From: Chara braunii
Lineage: Eukaryota; Streptophyta; Charophyceae; Charales; Characeae
Direction of reading: 5' to 3'
Length of the DNA: 63,509 nucleotides
NCBI GenBank assembly: GCA_003427395.1
Contig: BFEA01000549.1
Coordinates: 662,380 to 725,888, forward strand
The position numbers and the translations under genes were made by a program. This document shows, in pieces, positions 55,466 through 63,509 of the stretch (the stretch's first letter is position 1; each line of letters starts with the position of its first letter). The notes below the pieces were generated by a model, which worked only from the letters and a program-made list of their open reading frames with translations, was not told the DNA's origin and made no database searches.

Positions 55466-57252
55466 AATCCTGGAAATCCACTCTGTATGGAGGAGATTCT
55501 GCCAGGGTCTACCTTTCTTTGGGCACTGGCTTAGAGGTAGGCTTAGACTTACCTTGTAGAAGGGTCTTGGGTGAGAATGTGTTATGGAGCTGTATTCCCC
55601 ATACACTTATGAATTTAGCTTGGAGATTGGTCTGTGTTGTGTTACAAGTCTTCTTGATCGATTGATTCAGGATCTGGGCTAGATTCAGTTTGATCCTACA
55701 AGGATCATCTGCTGTTATCACTGATAACAGGTCGGTTGTCGATTCATCGGTTTACGATTCAACTCCAATTCACTCTTGCCACTCAACCTAAGGGCTTTAG
55801 CCCTGTGGTTTGAAATGTTTCATTGTGTTTTTACTCGGACTTTATTGAATGGTCATGTAACAAAGGTACTGAATATTTTATTGCTGGAAGGGTGCGCTAA
55901 GTTTAAAGTTTGTATGGCTAAAGCGAGGGGTGTGAGCATAGAGAATGGTTGAAGTTGACCCCGTGTAGTGTATGGACTTTTGGTTGAATCTTTGATGTGA
56001 TTGCAGGTATGTTCTGTGGTTCAGAATTTGGATTTGACTGTCTGCGATCATATATATGTGACGATATATGGGTGAGAGGAGTCCCACTTTGGTTGTGAGA
56101 AATGATCGTCGCATATTTATAACTCTCTCTATATATGTAAATACATATGTCTTGAGTGTTTCGTGTGGCCTACTGTGACCGCTTGTAAGGGTTAAACAGA
56201 TTATGTTTTTCGAGAGAAAAGGGACATCCCCTTTTATCCGTTGTTTTTTAGAATTTCTATGGTTGGACTGTGTAGTCCGTGACAACCGTCAAAGTCAACC
56301 CCCTTGATTTCTCTCCAGGCCCTAGATGATGGAGTTGGTCTACAGGGCAATAAGAGACGATTGCCACCACAGGTATGAACCTGTGTACCACCCACTCTCC
56401 GCACGGTGCAGAAGAGGGTGTGGTTCTCAACCGCACTTGGCGGTTATCCAACGTCGAGAGATTAATCCCTCAAGGCGCGTGTCAGCCGACACTTGAGTGT
56501 CGAATGCGACCCTCGAGATTAAGGAGGACAGCATGAGTATGGGTACTACATTGTACGCCATCATTGTGACTGCTTGCATTGCGAGTCGATATGAGATTAG
56601 CCCTGCGTCCGCGCGGTTTTATACTAAGTCTCGCATGCGACGCCAGTCCGATTTCCGCATCGGAGAGTTATGGGATGGCTACTAAGGGACTAGGAGTGTT
56701 GTCGAGTTGTTTGTCCTGTGTTGTTCCGTATATGTATGTGCAAGTGTGTGTGTTTTCATTTTTATGTTCTTTAGAGTGGCGTGCACGTGGTGTGTGGGAT
56801 GCGTCCTAGTCGACCGGAGACGGGTCGCGCTTGGGACTTCAGCCCCCCAAGGCGTCGGTTCGCGTGCGGGTCCGATAGAGGCGTAAAATCGCACGTACCC
56901 CCTATGCTACAACGAACGAGAAACGCCCTCGGCTGGTCCACGTCTGCGATTGCAACTCATTAACTTCCGTACTGTGGACTGGTAGCTCGGCGGGGATACG
57001 CTCACCGAAGGGAGGTGACAGCTCCCGTAAGGTGGAGGTAAGTCGTGCCTCGCATAGGCCCTATCCTGTCGTAGGGGTTCGCGAGAGGTATGGCTGGCGC
57101 ACTCAGTCGAAGCGGCTTGCGGAACCTCCATGCGTATTTGCGACGAGGATCAGATCGACTCCTGCGTGACGAGGCCGGGAGGGTCCGCCCCGTTTTGTGC
57201 GCTGCCGGACCGATGCGCTCGACATCGCTATTGCTCATCTTCCTTGCAGTAG

Positions 57253-57285
57253 CATAAACAAAGATGAATTTTCTAAAAGAAAGAT
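57253..57285 (-). pseudogene. atp6: Nuclear copy of mitochondrial atp6 (part 2)
   Basis: On the minus strand this reads ...ENSSLFM, the residues expected just before the Leu-Leu-Thr-Ile stretch encoded at 23386 and below. The split falls at the 4-bp target duplication of E1, and the frame is kept across it. Similarity fades at about 57275-57292, so the NUMT ends there or is decayed. Confidence 0.75.
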
Positions 57286-58079
57286 ACAGGCACCCCGCCG
57301 CTTGCTTCCTATACAACTCTCATGTCCTTCACTTTTTCCCTTGTCCCCTCATGTAATAGTAGTAAATGTATACGAAGAGGATCATTAAGAGAACAGACAA
57401 AATATAGGTTGAACATCTTGAAGAAAAATGAACAGGAGTAGACCTTCCCTTTTACTCTGTGTCCCTTCATAACGTGCAAGTGTGTCGTTAAGGCACACGG
57501 GGATGTGGGCAGCTGGCTTTCAACCACAATCAACGTGGCCAGCCTTGTACGTGAGAGAAGTAAAAACTTAAAAAGGGAGCTGCAAGAACAAATAGTAGGG
57601 TATCCCAAAGGATGCCAAAGTAGAGCAAGTCCAGAAAACGATATAACTGCAGTAACCCTGTTCAGAAGTAGCCTGGGGCCCAGAACTCAGCCCCAGGCAA
57701 CGCAGATCTGAGTCGGTCTGTACTGGGCTGTGTGACCAAGACACACCCAGGCCTGAGTCTGCTGCATTTGGCTGTGTGACCAAACGCTGCACACTGGAAA
57801 TTCAAGGGTCAAAATCAACTGTAGAGTCAAAGGTACCGCGCCCAGGCCCTTGGGTGGATACACTCACTTGTTGTGCGCAGGTACCCAGACAGCATCCAGG
57901 CNGGAGAGAATTCAGTTTCAGACCAATCTGGGCCCTCGTTTGCATTGAGATCTGGACGGCTGAGGGATGCAGCATCCGGGGTCCATACCCCGTGTCAATG
58001 CTACATAAGCGCTGACTTCCTGCTTTGACATTCATTCATTCTGTCTTGCGTCAATGCTGACTTCACGCGTTGACGACAC
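57286..58079. other. Unassigned flank between the NUMT and E4
   Basis: No ORF with a motif is seen. Somewhere here or just beyond lies the outer end of the E4 LTR, which I cannot place because no second LTR copy is in the window. Confidence 0.45.
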
Positions 58080-58666
58080 GACACTGGCTTGACGCTGCGA
58101 CGCTGGTGGACGCTGGCTTTGTGCTGGCATTTGGGAGATTTGCGGCGACGCGCTGCTAGCTCGGCATGGTGGCTGGCTGGCTGCTGTCTTCAGGGCATGC
58201 TGACGTGGCAGCTGCCACGCGTTGTTGCTGACNTGGCTGNNGCCACGTGTTCTACTGCTGGGACTATATGACCGGCACTGCTGTTCTGCTTCATCGTCAC
58301 TTCAGGAGGAGATCAGGACTGTGGAGAGATCGTGGATACGTACCTGGTTGTCTTCATGTCGACATGGCTCCAGCGNTGATGAGAGACTGCTAGACGTGCC
58401 ACGTGGCACACTGTAGTAGGACTTCGGATATGCGTTCAGACTATTGATTATTTAAGGTGGTGATCGAGGACGGAGCCCGAAGCAGGAGTGGGCCTTGTAT
58501 TATTCCTCTCCTTTGTCTAATCTCCCTCCTCTCTCCTTCGTCTGTGTATGATTATCTCATCTCATTCTTTTTGGGCATGCTTTTGATTATTGGTAATCAT
58601 CAGCCGATTGACATTTATCTGGGCTTGCATTGTAGACGACTGTCTTCACGATCTGGGTTCAATGCA
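58080..58666 (+). repeat. E4 5' LTR (3' end certain, start not located)
   Basis: The right boundary is the TGCA at 58663-58666, three bases before the PBS. A TTATTTAAG block at about 58448 may be the TATA element. Several ACGT motifs (about 58200, 58230, 58245, 58398) lie within. It contains several Ns. Confidence 0.55.
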
Positions 58667-58669
58667 ATT

Positions 58670-58680
58670 TGGTATCAGAG
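58670..58680 (+). promoter_or_regulatory. E4 primer-binding site, initiator Met tRNA
   Basis: TGGTATCAGAG, identical to the E1 site and at the same distance from the LTR end. Confidence 0.85.
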
Positions 58681-58764
58681 TAGTTCTCCTGACGACGACG
58701 ATTGTACACGTGTGCACGTGCCAGGTGGCGCGCAGGTAAGTGTAATGCACACGTGTCTTGAGTA

Positions 58765-59365
58765 GGTGATGATGTGGCAGGAGATACGTCGGGGGTGCTG
58801 ATGTGGCACAAACTTCACTGGCGAGAAGACGCTGCCGGATTTGCTGACGAGGTACAGACTTCGCTGGCCAGAGGACATCTCTACGAGGCTGCTGACGTGG
58901 CAGTAGGGATCGAGACAAAGGATACCGCACGCCAGCCTGGATCGCGACACTGACGTGGCATAGTGATCTCCTGTTGACGTGGCATATGTTGTGCCGCGTC
59001 CGAAGACCTTGTTGCTGATGTGGCACTTCTCATGCTACTGATGTGCGACAAGGTCTATTGCAGATGCTGACGTGGCCTTGAGGAGACAGGATTGAACGCT
59101 GACGTGGCAGGAAGCAAGTGACCTCAACTGTCTTTGTGAGGTGGTGACTGCCTGCTGACGTGGCATTGGTCTCTTTGGCCGACGTGGCGTGATCTGATTG
59201 GCTGAAACGGTGACGGTATCCCAACGTGACGCGTGGAAGTGACACATGGATAGGATCAGAGTACACATTTGCTGACGGGGCATCCCGCTATTGGTTGACT
59301 GGACATTGAAAGTCGTGACGTGGCAGGATCTGCTGTGTTGGCACTCCAGGGATGACACGTGGCAG
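58765..59365 (+). promoter_or_regulatory. ACGT-core motif array in E4 (about 14 copies)
   Basis: TGCTGACGTGGCA and close variants (GATGTGGCA, GTTGACGTGGCAT, GCCGACGTGGCG, GACACGTGGCAGG) recur about every 25-60 bp, all in the same orientation. The core TGACGTGG is a plant bZIP binding site. The array fills the untranslated leader between PBS and gag. Confidence 0.8.
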
Positions 59366-59754
59366 GCAGGATTTCTGCCAAGTAAGAGAAGCATTCTGAA
59401 GACGACGGCGGTACAGCTGACTGAACCGATTATACAGCTGTAGTGCCAGCTGTCAGGGAGAGTGCATCATCGCATTGATATCAGGAAGACACAGCGGGTG
59501 GAAGAAGGTTGCTGACAAATTGTTTGTTGTTGTTGTTGGCATACTTACCTTGTCGTTGCTGTGTTGTGGTGCTTGCATACTTGTGTGTTGTGTCTGATCA
59601 CACGGGCCTGACGTGGTACCTATAGACTCTTAGGACGTCATCACACAGACGAAAGAACAACAATTAGTATAAATAAAGATCTGTTCCTTTTTATTATTTC
59701 TTTTTAGTTTTCTGTTCCATCATTGCGAATATTGTCTCAAATCTGATTTCCAAA

Positions 59755-60459
59755 ATGTTTAGTGTGTGGAAAATACTCTTGCTTCTTTTTCCGATGACAT
59801 TCTTAGCGGGTGAAGGATCTTCCGATCCTAAGACTAGGAGACAGGCGGAAACAAAGAAACAAGAGTTACTGGCTCTATGGAACCAGTTGTTGAATGATTT
59901 GCATCTGTCCGGACCGGACGCTGAGCGACACGTTCGTAATCTGCTTGATTTAAAGACGGTAGAGGACCATCTGAAGCAAGCAATTACGACCGCGGAAGTT
60001 GTAGTTTTCGGTGCCGAAGTGTCTAAAATGATGGCCCAGTGTCGGAAGGCGTTGGACCAGTTTGCTATCAAGCAGCTGAAAGAAGTCACAGAGTCATCTA
60101 GAAAAGGGGAAATCAGACCGGAAGTGACCGAGGCTACGATTGACGCAAACATCCAGCAATTAAGAGAGGCGCTGGCTGCGGAAGAAAGGAAGAAGGAAGA
60201 ACTAGCCCGGAAACATGAACAGAAACTGAGAAGGGAACACAAAGTGAACGAAATCAGACAAGTAATAGGAACAGAAGAGAAGGAACAGACTGACATGACA
60301 CAGACATTGTATCACATCATGACTTACCTCACCTTCTTGGAAGAAAAGATTGACAGACAGCAAAGTCAGTTAGACGAGATTGTTGTAGGACTACGAACTG
60401 TCACAAACATTGTGAAAGGGAAGCATCCGGTAGAAGAAAAAAACAAGTTAAAAAGTTGA
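59755..60459 (+). pseudogene. E4 gag N-terminal coiled-coil part
   Basis: A 234-codon frame. Residues 1-20 (MFSVWKILLLLFPMTFLAG) are hydrophobic and look like a signal peptide or membrane anchor, which is unusual for a Gag. The rest is charged; about residues 125-165 and 185-215 look like coiled coils. The same coiled-coil-then-proline-linker layout precedes the capsid domain in E1. Its stop TGA overlaps the next ATG (TGATG at 60457-60461). More likely this is one gag broken by a frameshift than true stop-restart coupling. Confidence 0.6.
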
Positions 60460-61537
60460 TGAGCCCACCGTCTTCTCCACCGAACACTCCTCCTTCTTCT
60501 CCTTCCTCCTCTCCACCTCCACAGCCTCCACCTTCTCCGCAAGATAAGGTAAGTACGGAACTGGAGAAGCCGAAAAGAAAAGAAAAAGTGAAGATGAAAT
60601 TGCCATTCACGTTTTGGAACAAGAAGGATGAGAACTTGTTGCTCTGGATAGCAGAAATTCAAACATACTGTAGCACGGCCCCTGTTGAACTTGAGTCCCA
60701 GGTTGCTTTCTCTACCTCTTGTCTTGGGGGGGAAGCTAAGGAATGGGTATTGGCCGAAGCTAACGTTGCAGGGTTTGATGACATTGGTGAATGGGCTAGG
60801 ACATTGACTCTGAAGCAGTTCCTTGGTAAGATCAAGGAACGCTTTTTAGATAAGACAACGACCGATAAGGATTTTGACCAGATACCACCATTGGACAAAG
60901 ACATTGGACCTCAGTGGAAGCACTGTCCCGAGAGGTTGATCGGTTGCTGCAGGTTCCTGGATTGAACCTGCAAGACAACCAAGTCTTGTATATCTATTCC
61001 CGCGCTCTGCCCGAGCCCATTCGTGGACAACTCCTGGCAGAATCGAAATCCGGAAAGTACAATTATAGGCAGTTTCGCGATTTGGCTCTCCGGCGAGAGC
61101 AAATGGCTTCACAGGTAAATAATTATCATGCCTCTGTAGTAAAGTATGGGGGTGGAGGAGGCGCAGGCGTAGGTAAGCGGGTACTCTGGCGCCAAAAACA
61201 CCAGGACCACACCCTCGTCGTCTTTGACGACGATACTGTGGAGAAGTGGCCATTAGAGGCCGAAGGTGTGGCGAGCAACAATGATTCCGGGAAGGGGGAA
61301 GTCAGTGCTGCCGTGGTCAACAAGGGAGGACCACGACCACTAGGAAAGAAGAAGAAGCCACGCTCGTTTCCCGAGCATCCCAGAATTGCGGTCGGGAGGC
61401 CATTGAAGAAGATGATAATTACACAAGAATTGTGGCAGGAAAGAATGAACAATGCCCAATGTCTAAAGTGTGGTATAGCAGGGCACGTGATTGTCTGGTG
61501 CCCACTTATTCGGAACCCAAAAGCGAGCAGCCAGTAG
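60459..61537 (+). pseudogene. E4 gag capsid and zinc knuckle, frameshifted
   Basis: The frame from 60459 starts Pro/Ser-rich, then has a capsid-like domain (FTFWNKKDENLLLWIAEI at about residue 50; LGGEAKEWVLAEA; TLKQFLGKIKERFL). A frameshift at about 60895-60915 moves to the frame of 60914-61537 (ALPEPIRGQLLAES; YNYRQFRDLALRREQ), a Gly run, a Lys-rich stretch and the knuckle CLKCGIAGHVIVWC (C-X2-C-X4-H-X4-C) near the end. It would form particles and bind RNA. The last 106 bp overlap the protease frame, which is -1 to it. Confidence 0.8.
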
Positions 61538-62181
61538 GAGTAGCTTCTGCTCCTACTGAGTTAAAGGGTTTGGACCAAGAAGAAGGTAAGGCGCCTACGA
61601 TCCCTTCTAACCCTTTGACTCACACAGCAGAGGATGGTTCTTCTTCGGCGCATCGTCCGGAACACTCTGAACCTGTCTCATGCACTGTCTTTCTTGACGA
61701 CTCTCTTGACGAGTTTGGTAACGAGTTGCTGGCATTACGAAGCTCGTGGGCTAAGAAATCAAACTCTAAGGGTGACCTACTACTCGCGGACGTAGAGATT
61801 GCACATACCCGTGTAGGAGCTCTGTTGGACTCAGGATCCACGCGATCCTATATATCCGAGAAAGCAATCTGCAAGTTGCATCTCAGAATGAAGGTAAAGA
61901 ATCTGTCTCGACCAATCACTTCTATCCTAGCTGACAAAAGCACGATCATTGTCTCACAATATGTTGATCGTGTGAAGTATCGATTCCGTACCAAGGAAGG
62001 AAAGAAGATTGTTCAGGAGGTTTCCTTTCTTGTAAAAAAAAAGTTACCTTTTGATTTGATTCTGGGAATGGACTGGTACGAGGAAGCCAACCCAGATATA
62101 AAGTTTAAAGAGAAGATTGTGCAATTGCGAGATGCACAAGCTCAAAGAGAAGATTGTGTAATTGCGAGATGCACACTCTGA
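61432..62181 (+). pseudogene. E4 aspartic protease region of pol
   Basis: A 249-codon open frame, -1 relative to gag with a 106-bp overlap, as expected for ribosomal frameshifting. Protease core: ALLDSGSTRSYIS at about residue 130 with the canonical D-S-G, and FDLILGMDWYEEANPDI at about residue 205 (the ILGMDW flap-side motif). This is the best preserved enzyme in the window; its own frame has no stop before 62179. A 37-bp tandem duplication at about 62108-62181 shifts the frame into the next ORF. Confidence 0.85.
62108..62181 (+). repeat. 37-bp tandem duplication at the protease/RT border of E4
   Basis: AAAGAGAAGATTGTGCAATT at about 62108 recurs 37 bp on with one change (TGTAATT). As 37 is not a multiple of three, it shifts the reading frame. 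Confidence 0.85.
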
Positions 62182-63054
62182 ATTGAAACCTATCAAACTG
62201 TACTATAAGTCTGACTCTGACTCTGGTCTGTCTTTTAGTTGTACGAGTTATCCAGCATTCCGATCGATGGTTTCAAAGAAAAGGTTGGAACAGGAAGTAA
62301 TCATGGTTTTAGTAAAAAGAGCAGGTGAGTCTTCTACTTCCTATCCTTCTTCGACCGAAAAACTCTTAAGCGAGCATAAAGATTTATTTACCGAACCAAC
62401 AGGAATAACTGAACGTGCTATCAAGCGCACAATTCAAATTATTCCTGGCAGTAAGATTCCCAGGGGCCCTATCTATCGAATGTCTCCTAGGGAACTTGAG
62501 GAATTGTGAAAGCAACTGCAAGACTTAATGTAAAAAGGATGGATTCGCCCTAGCTCCTCTCCTTATGGTGCCCCTGTCTTGTTTATGCCCAAAAAGGAAG
62601 GTGAGTTCCGTCTCTTTATTGACTACAGAGGTTGAATGCTGTCACTGTTAAGAATGTTGAACCTCTACCACGAATTGACGACTTGCTAGACCAGTTGCAA
62701 GACTATAAGTTTTTCAGTAAGATTGATCTGAAGTCAGGGTACCATCAGATCGAGGTGGAACCCACGGATCAACAGAAGACCGCATTCCGAAAAGGTATGG
62801 CCATTACGAGTTTGTGGTAATGCCCTTCGGACTGACTAATGCCCCAACGACCTTCCAAAGGTCTATGAATGAACTCTTTCGTCAATGGTTAGACAAGTTC
62901 GTCTATCTCGATGATATTCTCGTGTACAGTAAGACACTAGAAGATCATGAGAAGCACCTTCGCCTGGTGCTAGGGAAGTTGCGAGAGAGCAACTTCAAGA
63001 TCAATCCCAAGAAGTCTGACTTTGCTAAGTCCGAAGTGTTATACTTAGGACCTA
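62182..63054 (+). pseudogene. E4 reverse transcriptase, broken and 3' truncated
   Basis: Pieces in order: TIQIIPGSKIPRGPIYRMS, then stops at 62507 (TGA, from an Arg codon CGA in the family pattern) and 62530 (TAA), [17 protein letters not shown], a frameshift at about 62630, [17 protein letters not shown] (about 62716), another at about 62795, [14 protein letters not shown], and YLDD in KFVYLDDILVYS (about 62905). A few residues normally found just before YLDD are missing. RNase H and integrase would lie beyond 63055 but are displaced by E5. Confidence 0.85.
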
Positions 63055-63509
63055 TGTAACACCCGCGGACGTGTCCGCGGGTCCAATCTCGGATGGCGGA
63101 CACAGACGGGTCCGCATCCGCGGCCTACCTGGTCCGCACCGCGGATCCGATTTTACCAGAATTTTCCTGAATTAAATAATACGTTAAAAAATATATATAT
63201 ATATGGGGTTGTAGGGAATTTTAAACCCTACAACCCCATTTTTTTTTTTTTGGAATCCGACTTTGTTTCGGATTTTTAAAAAGTCAAAAACTAAATTCGA
63301 TTTTAAAAACATTAAAAATATATATATAAAGAAAAGTTGGATTTTTTTTTGGTCATTTTTTATCATCAGATATATGGTCCCTGAGTTCACCTGTATTTTT
63401 TGGAAATGAATTTCTGTTTTTTGCAGGGGTATGAGATGTTTTAGAAAAATAAAGATACAAAATTTAAAAATAAATAAACAAAAAACTTGAAAAAAAAAAA
63501 GGTTCGATT
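63055..63509 (+). mobile_element. Element E5: start of an LTR-like element, window edge
   Basis: TGTAACACCC, a very common start of plant Ty3 LTRs, interrupts the E4 RT. It is followed by a perfect 9-bp inverted repeat CCCGCGGAC/GTCCGCGGG (63062-63081), further CCGCGGA repeats, AT-rich sequence, and a perfect 14-bp hairpin at 63203-63239. No ORF is seen. It continues out of the window, so its type and TSD cannot be checked. Confidence 0.55.
63203..63239. repeat. Perfect 14-bp stem inverted repeat
   Basis: ATGGGGTTGTAGGG at 63203-63216 pairs with CCCTACAACCCCAT at 63226-63239 across a 9-base AT loop. It sits between AT-rich runs. Confidence 0.9.

Larger units (their letters stand above)
37525..57224 (+). 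mobile_element. Element G: 19.7-kb non-autonomous giant-LTR retrotransposon
   Basis: It starts TGTCGGTGCGAATACCC and ends CGATGCGCTCGACA. Left and right flanks are TCGT (37521-37524) and TCGC (57225-57228). The empty site TTCGCTATCGCTC is preserved in the left LTR of E1 (about 24240), which confirms a 4-bp duplication with one later change. LTRs are 37525-43862 and 50456-57224. The internal domain (43863-50455, 6.6 kb) has an Asp-tRNA PBS and a broken gag-like ORF but no protease, RT or integrase that I can recognise. Two thirds of the element is LTR. It must depend on enzymes from another element. Confidence 0.88.
50456..57224 (+). repeat. G right LTR (6769 bp)
   Basis: It starts TGTTGGTGCGAATACCC and ends GCTCGACA. 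It aligns with the left LTR from about 51421 to the end and with the first 386 bp of the left LTR at its start. It retains about 570 bp (50853-51420) that the left LTR lacks. By eye the shared parts differ by only a few per cent. Confidence 0.9.
23387..57248 (+). mobile_element. Element E1: Ty3/gypsy retrotransposon carrying two nested insertions
   Basis: The left LTR (23387-24264) starts TGCAAGGCACAAGGCC and ends CTTCCTTGCA. The right LTR starts at 36633 and ends at 57248 after interruption by element G. The flanks are GTAG on both sides (23383-23386, 57249-57252). The order is LTR, iMet PBS, long 5' UTR, gag with zinc knuckle, protease, RT, RNase H, integrase, chromo-like tail, PPT, LTR: the Ty3/gypsy order. 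Pol lies in the -1 frame relative to gag. It is dead: several stops, frameshifts and an in-frame deletion at the RNase H/integrase border. Removing E2 and G leaves an element of about 8.8 kb. Confidence 0.9.
58080..63054 (+). mobile_element. Element E4: Ty3/gypsy retrotransposon, 3' part lost to E5
   Basis: An LTR end (CAATGCA, 58666) is followed by an iMet PBS, an ACGT-motif array, gag in three frame pieces, zinc knuckle, protease in the -1 frame and RT up to the sequence after YLDD. At 63055 a new LTR-like start (TGTAACACCC) interrupts RT. The 5' boundary at 58080 is approximate. Gag, protease and RT resemble those of E1 in layout and in motif wording, but nucleotide similarity is low, so it is a separate family. 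Confidence 0.8.

Noticed and set aside
59694-60296. 200-codon minus-strand ORF opposite E4 gag
   Set aside because: Ser/Phe/Leu-rich antisense shadow of a Lys/Glu-rich coiled-coil gag frame.
60543-60556. AGGTAAGT splice-donor-like sequence in E4 gag
   Set aside because: It lies in an open gag frame with no matching acceptor or intron-like composition; likely chance.

Overview
This window looks like repeat-dense nuclear DNA of a plant or streptophyte alga. It holds decayed Ty3/gypsy-type LTR retrotransposons nested inside one another, plant-type primer-binding sites (initiator-Met and Asp tRNA), microsatellites, single-base and block Ns, and a mitochondrial atp6 fragment of green-plant type. 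A Characeae-like genome would fit, but that is inference. I see no intact host gene, no rRNA or tRNA gene and no CRISPR array.

Layout. 1-2780: low-complexity flank with microsatellites and one SINE-like stretch. 2790-9098 (minus strand): a Ty3-like element (E3) with gag, zinc knuckle, protease and half an RT. A 399-bp terminal-inverted-repeat element sits in its RT, and its 5' LTR is split by a 7.4-kb solo LTR (9099-16503, 4-bp TSD ccgg). 16508-23219: a broken paralogue of an E3 ORF, then sequence I cannot assign, then a CT microsatellite running into a 274-base gap. 23220-23386: the end of a mitochondrial atp6 fragment (minus strand). 23387-57248: Ty3/gypsy element E1 inserted in that atp6 copy with a GTAG TSD; the reading frame resumes beyond E1 at 57253. 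E1 carries two later insertions: E2 (30826-36143, TSD CTTAC) in the end of its integrase, and a giant element G (37525-57224, TSD TCGT/TCGC) in its right LTR. About 58080-63054: a further Ty3 element (E4) with gag-protease-RT, broken at 63055 by the start of another LTR-like element (E5).

The most striking content is G and its solo-LTR relative. The LTRs are 6.3, 6.8 and 7.4 kb, longer than the whole internal domain in one case and about equal to it in the other, and the internal domain shows an Asp-tRNA PBS and a broken gag-like ORF with an RGG tail but no recognisable pol. Inside every LTR copy is an array of about 7-12 stem-loops with a conserved loop (core CATAAGTTTGGG or TATAAGTTTAGG). 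The stems differ from one hairpin to the next yet stay self-complementary, which is the pattern of selected structure. A second array of roughly 120-bp units follows.

A second shared theme is arrays of the ACGT-core motif TGCTGACGTGGCA just inside the 5' end of two otherwise different elements (E2 and E4), in opposite orientations. The coding regions are dead: frameshifts, in-frame deletions and many stops. A large share of the stops are TAG where the family context suggests CAG, as expected from deamination of methylated cytosine. Element-level calls rest on matching LTR ends, TSDs and PBS sites read directly. Identities between copies were judged by eye, not computed.
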